DNA from: an uncultured Cryomorphaceae bacterium
Lineage (GTDB): Bacteria; Bacteroidota; Bacteroidia; Flavobacteriales; Schleiferiaceae
Reading direction: 5' to 3'
Assembly (NCBI GenBank): GCA_937900215.1
Contig: CALCFH010000228.1
Coordinates: forward strand, 1-14,309
Length of the DNA stretch: 14,309 nucleotides
Part shown: one piece after another, positions 1 through 5,675 of the stretch
Numbering within the stretch: position 1 is the stretch's first letter
How the letters are laid out: every line of letters starts with the position of its first letter
The notes under the pieces: generated by a model
Told to the model about the DNA's origin: nothing
What the model saw: the letters and a program-made list of their open reading frames with translations, nothing else
Databases searched by the model: none
Made by a program: the position numbers and the translations under genes

Positions 1-263
1 ATTAAGGGTACTGTTAGAATCCAGTCCACATAGCGAAAGAATGTGGGAGAGTCACCCGTTTCTAAATTGTAGCCACGCATATAATAATAATGCACTGCTG
101 CAATAAACGTAATCAGTCCTGAAACTAATACGGATGTACGCCATTTGGGCGAAGTATTGTTTACTTCAAAAAAGAAAAATACTGAGGCTGCCATCATGGC
201 CATTGTTCCGATGAAGAACGTGAATGCAACGTAATTGTCGCTTGCAATTTTTAAATGTTCCAT
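1..263 (-). CDS. Proteorhodopsin, second copy (N-terminal part, cut by window edge)
   Basis: Light-driven proton pump of the inner membrane that binds retinal. Only 87 full codons lie in the window; the C-terminal half, including the retinal-binding lysine, lies beyond position 1. By eye 84 of 87 residues match the complete rhodopsin at 2924-3643 (differences at residues 7, 34 and 35). The visible part covers helices A and B, His58 and the helix C motif RYVDWILTVPL with Arg77, Asp80 (proton acceptor) and Thr84. Asp/Thr rather than Asn/Asp argues for H+ rather than Na+ pumping. The tuning residue codon (88) begins AT, consistent with Met. The gene lies downstream of the crtY-blh fusion on the same strand, behind its own leader and -7 box. 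The start is the ATG at the position equivalent to that of the other copy. Whether the gene is intact past the edge cannot be seen. Confidence 0.95.
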   Translation of the reverse strand, partial: MEHLKIASDNYVAFTFFIGTMAMMAASVFFFFEVNNTSPKWRTSVLVSGLITFIAAVHYYYMRGYNLETGDSPTFFRYVDWILTVPL

Positions 264-337
264 TTTTCCACTATTTTATTTTCCTACTCGTAAGGCTTTT
301 CGGTTGCGCCATGTTTTTTAGCTGATTACATCTTCAG
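264..337 (-). promoter_or_regulatory. Conserved 5' leader of rhodopsin copy 1
   Basis: This stretch aligns with 3644-3719 upstream of the other rhodopsin. A block at 294-319 is identical to 3674-3699, and the outer element CATCTTCAG (plus-strand reading) is identical too. In the transcript both copies keep two short complementary pairs: CTGA/TCAG around an 8-nt loop, and GGC/GCC around GCAACCGAAAA. The mini-ORF start lies inside the block. Similarity fades beyond about position 340 except for the -7 box. Known: flavobacterial rhodopsin genes are often transcribed on their own. Inferred: this is a translated or structured leader. Confidence 0.5.
271..312 (-). CDS. Leader mini-ORF (13 aa) ahead of rhodopsin copy at 1-263
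   Basis: ATG to TAG, encoding MAQPKSLTSRKIK. It ends 7 nt before the rhodopsin ATG. The other rhodopsin has a mini-ORF at the same place (3648-3692) with the same first six residues and Ser-Arg at residues 9-10. Lengths and stop codons differ (13 and 14 residues; TAG and TGA), but both end just before the rhodopsin start, as expected for a leader peptide coupled to translation of the next gene. Because the two genes are paralogues, simple shared descent of an untranslated leader could also explain the match. No Shine-Dalgarno is visible; an A-rich run lies just upstream. Confidence 0.35.
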   Translation of the reverse strand: MAQPKSLTSRKIK

Positions 338-354
338 ATTTGGAATTAACAATG

Positions 355-362
355 CAAATATA
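355..362 (-). promoter_or_regulatory. -7 promoter box of rhodopsin copy 1
   Basis: On the minus strand this reads TATATTTG, an exact match to the Bacteroidota -7 consensus TAnnTTTG. A run of ten A lies directly upstream. It sits 17 nt before the conserved CTGAAGATG element; at the other rhodopsin the box TATTATTG (3737-3744) lies at the same 17-nt distance. Transcription would start near 347, giving a leader of about 85 nt. No clean -33 TTG is visible. Confidence 0.5.
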
Positions 363-532
363 TTTTTTTTTTGATTGTGATAAAGTTTTCGGTGCTAAGA
401 AGTTGGTGATATAGGGTAGAAAGCCAGTCGGCCTCAGCTAAACGCGATACAATAAATGATCGGCCAATTTCTGGAAGCTGCGGTTCAAGCTTGTGCTCAT
501 TGTAAAATCCTTTCGAATAAAATTTATCTCCT

Positions 533-547
533 TCAGCACAGTGCTGA
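533..547. repeat. 15-nt palindrome in the gap after crtY-blh
   Basis: TCAGCAC-A-GTGCTGA, two perfect 7-nt arms around one base. It lies about 170 bp upstream of the rhodopsin -7 box and 265 bp beyond the end of crtY-blh. It could be an operator-type dyad, but no second copy was seen. The rest of 550-811 shows no convincing ORF, RNA gene or terminator. Confidence 0.3.
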
Positions 548-811
548 TATTAAATCGATTCGTTGTGTATAGCACTATCCAGCCTTGTTAATGGTTGCTT
601 TTTAAATGCAACTGAAACTCTAAGCTAGTATTCTGAACTTTGCGTGCAGAACCTTTTATGAGAGTTGGAAATCAACAAAATATTCGAGTATCCTATCCTA
701 AATATTACTACCACAATAAATCAAAACCTACTAGAAACACTGCTTAAAATGACTTATCGAAAACACCACTAACCGAACGAAATACTTCTTTCACGGAACA
801 CGCTAAGCCTC

Positions 812-2806
812 CTACTTCGCTCGATAAACAGTCTGCATAGCAAGAACATGAGGAAAACTAAGGCACGCAATAAAAATGAAGAAAACACCCCAAGGAAGCG
901 GTTCGTTGAGGCTTGCTTGTACTGGCCAGAGAAAATAAAAGAGTGCAAATAAGAGCCACGCACCCATATTAAATGGCAAGGAATGCAGCCATATAGATTG
1001 ATGACTTATATTTAAATGACGATGAATGTGCTGCCAGCCTGTAAAACTGTGTTGTCCTATAAAATAGAGTCCAAATGCAATTACGAGTGGAAGCTGGGAA
1101 CCTAACAACAACCAGATTACTGTAATGGCAAAAGAGCTTTGCTTTCGCCAAATGGCCCACCCCAACCAAGGGAGCAGGGCCCAGACTGGACAGGCCGCCG
1201 GTAAGCGCAGGTCTCCCATGGAGCGTAAAATGGCATTGGTCTCTTGGAAATGAGTGCCTAAAACGTAAACCAAAACAGATGCTCCCCAGAAAAAAGAAGC
1301 GGGCTTTTTGAAATGCCACAAAGCGCCATCGGCTTGTCCAAAGTGCCAAGAGGAGTATAGTAGAAAAACACCGAGCCCCAAGCTTGAATTATACAACCAG
1401 ACCAATGCCATCGATAACATTAATGCGAGGTACTTAAAGATGAAGCCAGAGGCTTTTTTTAGATTCCAACGACCCGTTGAAAGCAAATGATCAACCGCTC
1501 CATGTGGAATACCGACGGTTATCAATCCGAGAGCCAATAGACTGTATGATACAAGACGTTGTGTGTCGGTATTGTATCCCAGAACGAGGAGCAAGAGCGT
1601 CAAAAGGGTCAATATTATAGGGCGGGAAAGTTCGCTGTGAAATAATTTACGAGCGAGTGATGATAAAAACGGTTTCCAAGGCAGCTGGATGAAAATGGAA
1701 GCATCTTCTTGGAAATTGGTTTTCTCATCGAGGAAACGCATTACTTTTTGAATGCCAGTAGATTCGAATAGGGAAAGAAAAATGCGCTTACCCTCTGCTG
1801 GTTGTCGCTTCAATATGTCGAGCAGTAAAGCATCATAAAAAGCGAATCGCCCTCTAAAGGCATCGGAGTGCTTGACGTTGTGCTCACAAACATTCCCTCC
1901 ATTTACCATAGTTTTGGTTAACTCACGAGCATGGTAATACATGTTTTTGAAAGCATAACCTGTGCTTGGTTTAATGTTATAGTTTCTTGCGCCTAAGTAA
2001 ACTACACCTGAAACATTTGGGCTCTCCATCGGAGTGTTACTCATTGGAATACACCCTTGTTCAATGGCCAACGTAGTGTAGCTATTAAAGTGCTGCGACG
2101 CGTATTTCTTTAATAGTTCCTCCGCTTCGGGCAACTGAAGGATCTCGGACCCGAAACGAGTAACCTCTACTAGTGCTGTAGTTGGAGAGAAAGGCAATAC
2201 ATAAACAAATTGTGTGTGCCCTAATTGCTCTATGTTGAAATCCATGAAGCGGAAAGCAAGGGGGGAATCCATTGCAGTTTGGGTTTCAATCATCCACCCC
2301 ACAAAGCTTTGATGAATATGCGTTTGGCCGCCTTGGGAAAGGGCGTGGTTGGGCGTGCGGGAATCGAAAATAGTAGTTCCACGAATCTTCTGCTCCTGTA
2401 TTTGAACGAAAGGCCCGTCAGCATCTTCAGAAATGACTTCTATTTCAGCTAGGAGATGGGTCCATTGAAAGCTCTCGCGGAGTTGATCTATTTGTTTGTA
2501 CAGATCGATGCTGGAAATATGATTGTACGTATACGGAAATAGGGGTGTCTCGTCTTTATTAGGGAGGATAACCGTCTCCCAAGAATGAGATATGATAGGA
2601 TTGAGCGCATGGCCAATCGGTTCTTGGTCGTCCGACCAAAAACAAAAGGTTTTATCGCGCGTGTCTTTCTTCACGCGATCAATCAGTAGAACCCGAGCAT
2701 TCTGAAGCAGGCCGGCCCGATGCATCTCCAAGAGCAATAAGGAGGCAGATGCCCCTATACCGCAGAAGATGTAATCATAGGATCCCGATGGAATGATGGG
2801 GTTCAA
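812..2806 (-). CDS. Fused lycopene beta-cyclase (CrtY) - beta-carotene 15,15'-dioxygenase (Blh)
   Basis: A 664-residue uninterrupted ORF. Residues 1-385 are a CrtY-type lycopene cyclase: an N-terminal nucleotide-binding segment YDYIFCGIGASAS (residues 10-22), an acidic strand end LLIDR, the family motif DKTFCFW (51-57), ALVEVTRF with Glu214, and GARNYNIKPSTGYAF (272-286). Residues 395-664 are a polytopic Brp/Blh membrane enzyme: GIPHGAVDH (432-440), SSWHFGQAD (485-493), IGQHSFTGWQH (583-593) and SFPHVLAM (650-657), which supply the conserved His that bind the active-site iron. Together the halves would convert lycopene to beta-carotene and cleave that to two retinals at the membrane, feeding the adjacent rhodopsins. 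No in-frame ATG exists between the upstream stop and residue 28, which lies past the nucleotide-binding motif, so the TTG at 2804-2806 is taken as start; no ribosome-binding site is evident. The gene follows rhodopsin 2924-3643 by 117 nt, with a terminator between. Each half has about the normal length of the free enzyme. Domain assignments are firm; activity of both halves is inferred. Confidence 0.93.
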   Translation of the reverse strand: MNPIIPSGSYDYIFCGIGASASLLLLEMHRAGLLQNARVLLIDRVKKDTRDKTFCFWSDDQEPIGHALNPIISHSWETVILPNKDETPLFPYTYNHISSIDLYKQIDQLRESFQWTHLLAEIEVISEDADGPFVQIQEQKIRGTTIFDSRTPNHALSQGGQTHIHQSFVGWMIETQTAMDSPLAFRFMDFNIEQLGHTQFVYVLPFSPTTALVEVTRFGSEILQLPEAEELLKKYASQHFNSYTTLAIEQGCIPMSNTPMESPNVSGVVYLGARNYNIKPSTGYAFKNMYYHARELTKTMVNGGNVCEHNVKHSDAFRGRFAFYDALLLDILKRQPAEGKRIFLSLFESTGIQKVMRFLDEKTNFQEDASIFIQLPWKPFLSSLARKLFHSELSRPIILTLLTLLLLVLGYNTDTQRLVSYSLLALGLITVGIPHGAVDHLLSTGRWNLKKASGFIFKYLALMLSMALVWLYNSSLGLGVFLLYSSWHFGQADGALWHFKKPASFFWGASVLVYVLGTHFQETNAILRSMGDLRLPAACPVWALLPWLGWAIWRKQSSFAITVIWLLLGSQLPLVIAFGLYFIGQHSFTGWQHIHRHLNISHQSIWLHSLPFNMGAWLLFALFYFLWPVQASLNEPLPWGVFFIFIACLSFPHVLAMQTVYRAK

Positions 2807-2853
2807 GCGGATAGTAGATTTTGTACTTGATTCAATTAGGAAAACTTGAATAG

Positions 2854-2888
2854 AAAAAGGAAGGAATCGCAGATAAGCGAATCCTCCC
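2854..2888 (-). terminator. Intrinsic terminator between rhodopsin and crtY-blh
   Basis: In minus-strand RNA, arms at 2877-2888 and 2859-2870 form a 12-position stem with one mismatch and one G-U pair, a 6-nt loop, and then a run of five U (2854-2858). It lies 36 nt past the rhodopsin stop and 48 nt before the crtY-blh start. It should end most rhodopsin transcripts, leaving crtY-blh to readthrough or to its own weak promoter. No clear TAnnTTTG box was found in the remaining 47 nt. Confidence 0.65.
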
Positions 2889-2923
2889 CTTTCTCCATTT
2901 TAATTTAAACGGTTCTATGATTT

Positions 2924-3643
2924 TCAGTCTTCAGTTTTACGCGATAAGCTGTAAATCACAAGACCAAAACCAATTTTGTTAATCGCGTCTGCGATGTTGT
3001 ATACAATATCCATCGCATGAGTAGCCGCAGCTGGGTCAGATACAAGTTGAATTCCGAATAAACCCCCAGGTGTTCCCAAAATATATCCAAGCGGATAAAT
3101 CGCCCAACCTACTAATACAAACCATCCAAGAATACGGGTAGCTTTTGTAACCTGAGGTCCTGCGGATTGTGCAAGTTTTGCAACCTCACCAAACCAAATT
3201 AGATAAACAATGTAGAAATATGCCACTCCAGACAAAATGCCCCATAAAACGCTATTGTCACGATCGATAGTTTCTCCAAAATAACCTGTTATAAGCATTA
3301 CTAGAGATGCCACAATCAGTTTCCACAATAAACCAATTTTTGCACCCGCTTTTTTAGTGATGAGATAGAACTCCACACACATGAGCGGCACGGTAAGAAT
3401 CCAATCTACATAGCGAAAGAATGTGGGAGAGTCACCCGTTTCCAAGTTGTAGCCGCGCATATAATAGTAATGCACTGCTGCAATAAACGTAATCAGTCCT
3501 GAAACTAATACGGATGTTCTCCATTTCGGCGAAGTGTTGCTTAATTCAAAGAAGAAGAAAACAGATGCAGCCATCATAGCCATCGTTCCAATAAAGAACG
3601 TAAAGGCAACGTAGTTGTCACTTTCAATTTTTAAATGCTCCAT
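2924..3643 (-). CDS. Proteorhodopsin, green-type light-driven proton pump
   Basis: A 239-residue seven-helix retinal protein of the inner membrane, which exports H+ in light. Helix C carries Arg77, Asp80 (proton acceptor), Thr84 and Glu91 (proton donor) in RYVDWILTVPLMCVEFYLI: the DTE triad of H+-pumping proteorhodopsins. Met88 occupies the spectral-tuning position (105 in the reference protein); Met there is typical of flavobacterial green-absorbing pumps. His58 in helix B matches the conserved His that partners the acceptor Asp. Helix G has Lys223 in DAINKIGFGLVIYSL for the retinal Schiff base. Length is normal. The ATG start is supported by the equivalent start of the second copy. A leader with a mini-ORF and a -7 box lies upstream; a terminator and the retinal-forming crtY-blh fusion follow. 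Confidence 0.98.
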   Translation of the reverse strand: MEHLKIESDNYVAFTFFIGTMAMMAASVFFFFELSNTSPKWRTSVLVSGLITFIAAVHYYYMRGYNLETGDSPTFFRYVDWILTVPLMCVEFYLITKKAGAKIGLLWKLIVASLVMLITGYFGETIDRDNSVLWGILSGVAYFYIVYLIWFGEVAKLAQSAGPQVTKATRILGWFVLVGWAIYPLGYILGTPGGLFGIQLVSDPAAATHAMDIVYNIADAINKIGFGLVIYSLSRKTED

Positions 3644-3647
3644 TTCC

Positions 3648-3692
3648 TCATTTTCTATTTTCCCTACTCATTGGGCTTTTCGGTTGCGCCAT
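3648..3692 (-). CDS. Leader mini-ORF (14 aa) ahead of proteorhodopsin 2924-3643
   Basis: ATG to TGA, encoding MAQPKSPMSRENRK, ending 4 nt before the rhodopsin ATG. It corresponds to the mini-ORF at 271-312. An in-frame upstream ATG (in AAG-ATG-CAA within the conserved element) could lengthen it by seven codons; the other copy does not share that frame because its A-run is two bases shorter, so the shorter form is preferred. The conserved MAQPKS start and close spacing suggest translational coupling or a leader peptide. This is inferred, since both leaders come from one duplication. Confidence 0.35.
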   Translation of the reverse strand: MAQPKSPMSRENRK

Positions 3693-3736
3693 GTTTTTTT
3701 TAACTGATTGCATCTTCAGTTTCGACAATAACAATT

Positions 3737-3744
3737 CAATAATA
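3737..3744 (-). promoter_or_regulatory. -7 promoter box of proteorhodopsin 2924-3643
   Basis: Minus-strand TATTATTG, one mismatch from TAnnTTTG. It lies 17 nt before the conserved CTGAAGATG element, exactly as at the second rhodopsin. A GTTGG at about -33 lies 16 nt upstream, slightly closer than usual. Predicted leader about 85 nt. Confidence 0.4.
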
Positions 3745-4162
3745 TTTTTGTTTTCCTTGCCAACGACACAATACTTTGGCCGTAGCCGATTTTCAGGCGC
3801 TTTCGAATCATAAGACATTGGATTTTAACCATAGCGAAGACCTTGAAGTGGTCACTTAAACGACAATGGATTAGAGCGTTTGCTTGCGCGTCATTCTATT
3901 TATCCTTTATCCCTTTGTCCAATTTCACGAACGTATAAACTCAATCTAGGATTCAAGCAAAGAGTGTATTTAAATGCCAAGAACCCGCCATCTGCACATA
4001 TAACTATCTGCCTTTTGGAAACCGCTCGGTAAGACAGACTCCTTATTTGATGTTCTTATATGGCGGCTTAACCTACCACTTCCTTTGCCCCAAGAAAAGG
4101 GTGAATTTCTTTGTTCATAGTTTCTGTTTATTAGACGTAATCCTATAAGCTGACGCCCATAT
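3745..4162. other. Intergenic stretch without recognisable genes
   Basis: Both strands carry many stops in all frames. No tRNA, repeat or clear hairpin was found. It separates the rhodopsin promoter from the IS3-like fragment and may be decayed insertion DNA, but nothing in it can be assigned. Confidence 0.4.
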
Positions 4163-4267
4163 TTATGCTAACGTGACTATTTTGAAACGTCTGATCTCAG
4201 CTACGGTTTTGCCAAATACCTGCTCCCTGAGAATGTCAAAAATGTGCTTCTCTGAAAATGTGCTCTT
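4163..4267 (-). pseudogene. Fragment resembling IS3-family transposase OrfA N-terminus
   Basis: Between two in-frame TAA codons lies a 34-codon frame, KSTFSEKHIFDILREQVFGK followed by TVAEIRRFKIVTLA. This follows the helix-turn-helix start of IS3-family OrfA proteins (pattern K-S-x-F-S/T-E-x-x-I-x-x-I-L-x-E-x-x-x-G-x-x-V-A-x-[IL]-x-R). The upstream start is lost and the frame ends before the usual HGIS-type turn continues, so it is a remnant. No OrfB or terminal repeats were found nearby. The match is by eye and short. Confidence 0.45.
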
Positions 4268-4395
4268 TTATATGTCCGAAGTTAAAAGGCATCTACTTTC
4301 AATCTGTCTGAAAATGCAACTTGGTACCATGCCTATTGAGAAGCATCAACCCATCAAAACAGTCTAAGCCATAGCATTTGGCAATCATAAGGCAT

Positions 4396-4418
4396 AAAAA
4401 AGGACAGCCTAGCTGCCC
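4396..4418 (-). terminator. Intrinsic terminator, minus strand
   Basis: Minus-strand RNA: GGGCAGC, loop UAG, GCUGUCC (one G-U pair), then six U from the A-run at 4396-4401. It lies about 180-230 nt beyond the end of the thioesterase gene and most likely ends that transcript. Confidence 0.65.
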
Positions 4419-4471
4419 ATCGTATCCTCATTTTAGAACCTTCCCTTCCACATTCAAGGGCCATTCCTCCG

Positions 4472-4490
4472 TTTAGCCAGAAAGGCTAAA
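4472..4490. repeat. Perfect 7-bp hairpin
   Basis: TTTAGCC-agaaa-GGCTAAA, between the thioesterase and the terminator at 4396-4418. It has no U-run on either side. It may be part of the 3' untranslated region or of old mobile DNA; role unknown. The surrounding 4419-4600 holds no convincing ORF. Confidence 0.4.
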
Positions 4491-4650
4491 ACGCTTTCCC
4501 CATAGCGCTGCACTACATACTTCAAGCCCGCTGCCATGCAATAGCGGTTTCATTCTAAGCCCTATGGGTTGAGCGGAACCTCAGTTGTTGTGTGTTGTCA
4601 TTTAGTAATTTTTTAAAGTTTCATAATCCTTTTCAAACATTCTCGTCACT

Positions 4651-5133
4651 TCAACTGGGGGGGGCTTTAAGTTCATATTCGGAATCACTACTAATTATTA
4701 TTTCTCTCATATCTTGAGCTTTCTTGTTTTTCCAAAAGCCTGCTTTTGTGAATCCAATTGCACAGATTTCTTCATTCTGTACGAAGGTTTGTCGGTGGTA
4801 AACCCACTTTTCATCTGAACCTTCTAGTTTAAGAGTAATATCAAATTTTTTAAATATTTTCAATGGTTTCTTGTATATTATTTTCTGAGAGGCTAGGACA
4901 CCAAACATTCCTTTTTTTATGGCGTTGTCGTATAATTTTGACCGAAAGACAACTTCGTATCTTATTAAGTCCATGAAATAAAAATATTTTGCATTGGCCA
5001 TGAACCTAAAAGATTCACAATCCAATAGACTCACCCTTCGTGTTCTAGTTAAATCAGAAGATAGTTTGACTTTCGACCAAAAAAGCCTTGATCCAATGTA
5101 GATATAGATCATGTGGAACCAATAATAAATCAT
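4651..5133 (-). CDS. THEM6-like hotdog-fold acyl thioesterase, C-terminal frame broken
   Basis: Residues numbered from the ATG at 5133: a hydrophobic N-terminal anchor (MIYYWFHMIYIYIG), then the hotdog region SLLDCESFRFMANAKYFYFM, LIRYEVVFRSKL and GSDEKWVYHRQTFV, and a close KAGFWKNKK. The order and the DEKW-Y-x-x-Q-x-F segment match THEM6-type members of the thioesterase superfamily. The usual His-Met-Asn-Asn motif is replaced here by Phe-Met-Ala-Asn, so catalysis is uncertain. The frame stays open upstream to 5259, but that part is low-complexity and precedes the anchor, so 5133 is preferred. The last codons run through a C8 tract (G8 at 4657-4664) and stop at once. With seven C the frame would go on as PPVEVTRMFEKDYETLKNY and end at 4602, a far more natural C-terminus. 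So this is a frameshift, a phase-variable end or a sequencing slip. Substrate unknown. It lies between decayed transposases, suggesting acquired DNA. Confidence 0.7.
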   Translation of the reverse strand: MIYYWFHMIYIYIGSRLFWSKVKLSSDLTRTRRVSLLDCESFRFMANAKYFYFMDLIRYEVVFRSKLYDNAIKKGMFGVLASQKIIYKKPLKIFKKFDITLKLEGSDEKWVYHRQTFVQNEEICAIGFTKAGFWKNKKAQDMREIIISSDSEYELKAPPS

Positions 5134-5254
5134 TTGTGGAGTTTGAGTTTTTTCATGTTTTTTATTTCTATTATCGTTTTCCAGTCCATAAGTCAAAAGC
5201 GTTCTTGTCGAGTGGATTTGGTTCTCATAATACAGGTAAAAGTGCATTAAATGA

Positions 5255-5278
5255 ATCATTCTATTGTAAAAGAATGAT
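5255..5278. repeat. 8-bp inverted repeat upstream of the thioesterase
   Basis: ATCATTCT, 8-nt loop, AGAATGAT; perfect arms. It lies about 120 bp upstream of the preferred thioesterase start and could be a regulator site or a weak transcript hairpin. There is no U-run. Confidence 0.3.
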
Positions 5279-5371
5279 GCTATGTAGAGCTAAGGCCCTT
5301 CAACAAATAACTCAGTCAGGCAACGGAAAGAATTTTTCTTTTCATTGGTCGTGATCAATGGACAGTTGTCG

Positions 5372-5494
5372 TCAAAATGAGTCTACTGCGTATTCGCCAA
5401 TTGTCACTCTGTAATTGGCAGTCTTTGAGAAGTTTTGACTGAACCCGAAACTCCAAATCAAAGGCGCTAATATGACAGTAAACGTTAGTTTCAT
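5372..5494 (-). CDS. Short ORF with signal peptide (40 aa), possibly a truncated secreted protein
   Basis: ATG-initiated frame starting MKLTFTVILAPLIWSFGFSQ, a normal Bacteroidota secretion signal with a likely cut near the Ser-Gln, followed by 20 residues ending at TGA. If the frame shifts at the stop, another frame stays open for about 30 codons (from FDDNCPLITTNEKKNSF), so it may be the start of a longer, broken secreted protein. No family recognised. It lies upstream of the thioesterase on the same strand. Confidence 0.35.
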   Translation of the reverse strand: MKLTFTVILAPLIWSFGFSQNFSKTANYRVTIGEYAVDSF

Positions 5495-5499
5495 TTTAA

Positions 5500-5543
5500 A
5501 CACACACAACGGCAGTTCGTCTAATAACCCACACGAAAACGCC
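5500..5543. repeat. Imperfect hairpin next to a GTTGTGTGTG motif
   Basis: GGCAGTTCGT (5511-5520) and ACGAAAACGCC (5533-5543) pair with an internal mismatch and one bulged base. Directly beside it is GTTGTGTGTG (minus strand, about 5501-5510). A similar GTTGTGTGTTG, in inverted orientation, lies at about 4586-4596, beyond the thioesterase. The bulged hairpin recalls integron attC sites in general form, but no core sites were confirmed. Confidence 0.25.
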
Positions 5544-5675
5544 AATTCAGCTTTTCCAGCTAAAAACAGGCTTTCTAGGCATGCTTCTGTCTTGGTTTTG
5601 AGAAAATATGTGGAGTAGATTCTTTTCGTAAGAAGACCGCAAATCGCTTGAAATGGGCTTAGCAGAAACCAAAAG

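Larger units (their letters stand above)
346..549 (-). pseudogene. Possible decayed coding remnant upstream of rhodopsin copy 1
   Basis: One minus-strand frame is open from just after a TAA at 550-552 to a TAA at 346-348, about 67 codons without a usable start. Its central part reads like protein (for example GDKFYSKGFYNEHKLEPQ, then PEIGRSFIVSRLAEADW). A neighbouring frame is open upstream (IVLYTTNRFNISTVLKE) and could join it through one frameshift near 527. I do not recognise a family. It overlaps the promoter of the rhodopsin gene, so it is either a remnant of a gene once lying between crtY-blh and the rhodopsin, or chance. Confidence 0.25.

Noticed and set aside
769..1349. Minus-strand frames of 64 and 126 codons overlapping the end of crtY-blh
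   Set aside because: They lie out of frame inside the fusion gene, show no domain, and the fusion frame is clearly the coding one.
2924..3643. Possibility that the rhodopsin is a sodium or chloride pump
   Set aside because: The helix C triad is Asp-Thr-Glu, not the Asn-Asp-Gln or Asn-Thr-Gln form of Na+ or Cl- pumps.
4173..4367. Plus-strand 64-codon ORF with GTG start
   Set aside because: No protein-like pattern or promoter; the opposite strand of the same stretch holds the IS3 OrfA-like fragment.
5088..5354. Plus-strand 88-codon ORF
   Set aside because: It is antisense to the thioesterase N-terminal region and has the low-complexity look of a shadow frame.
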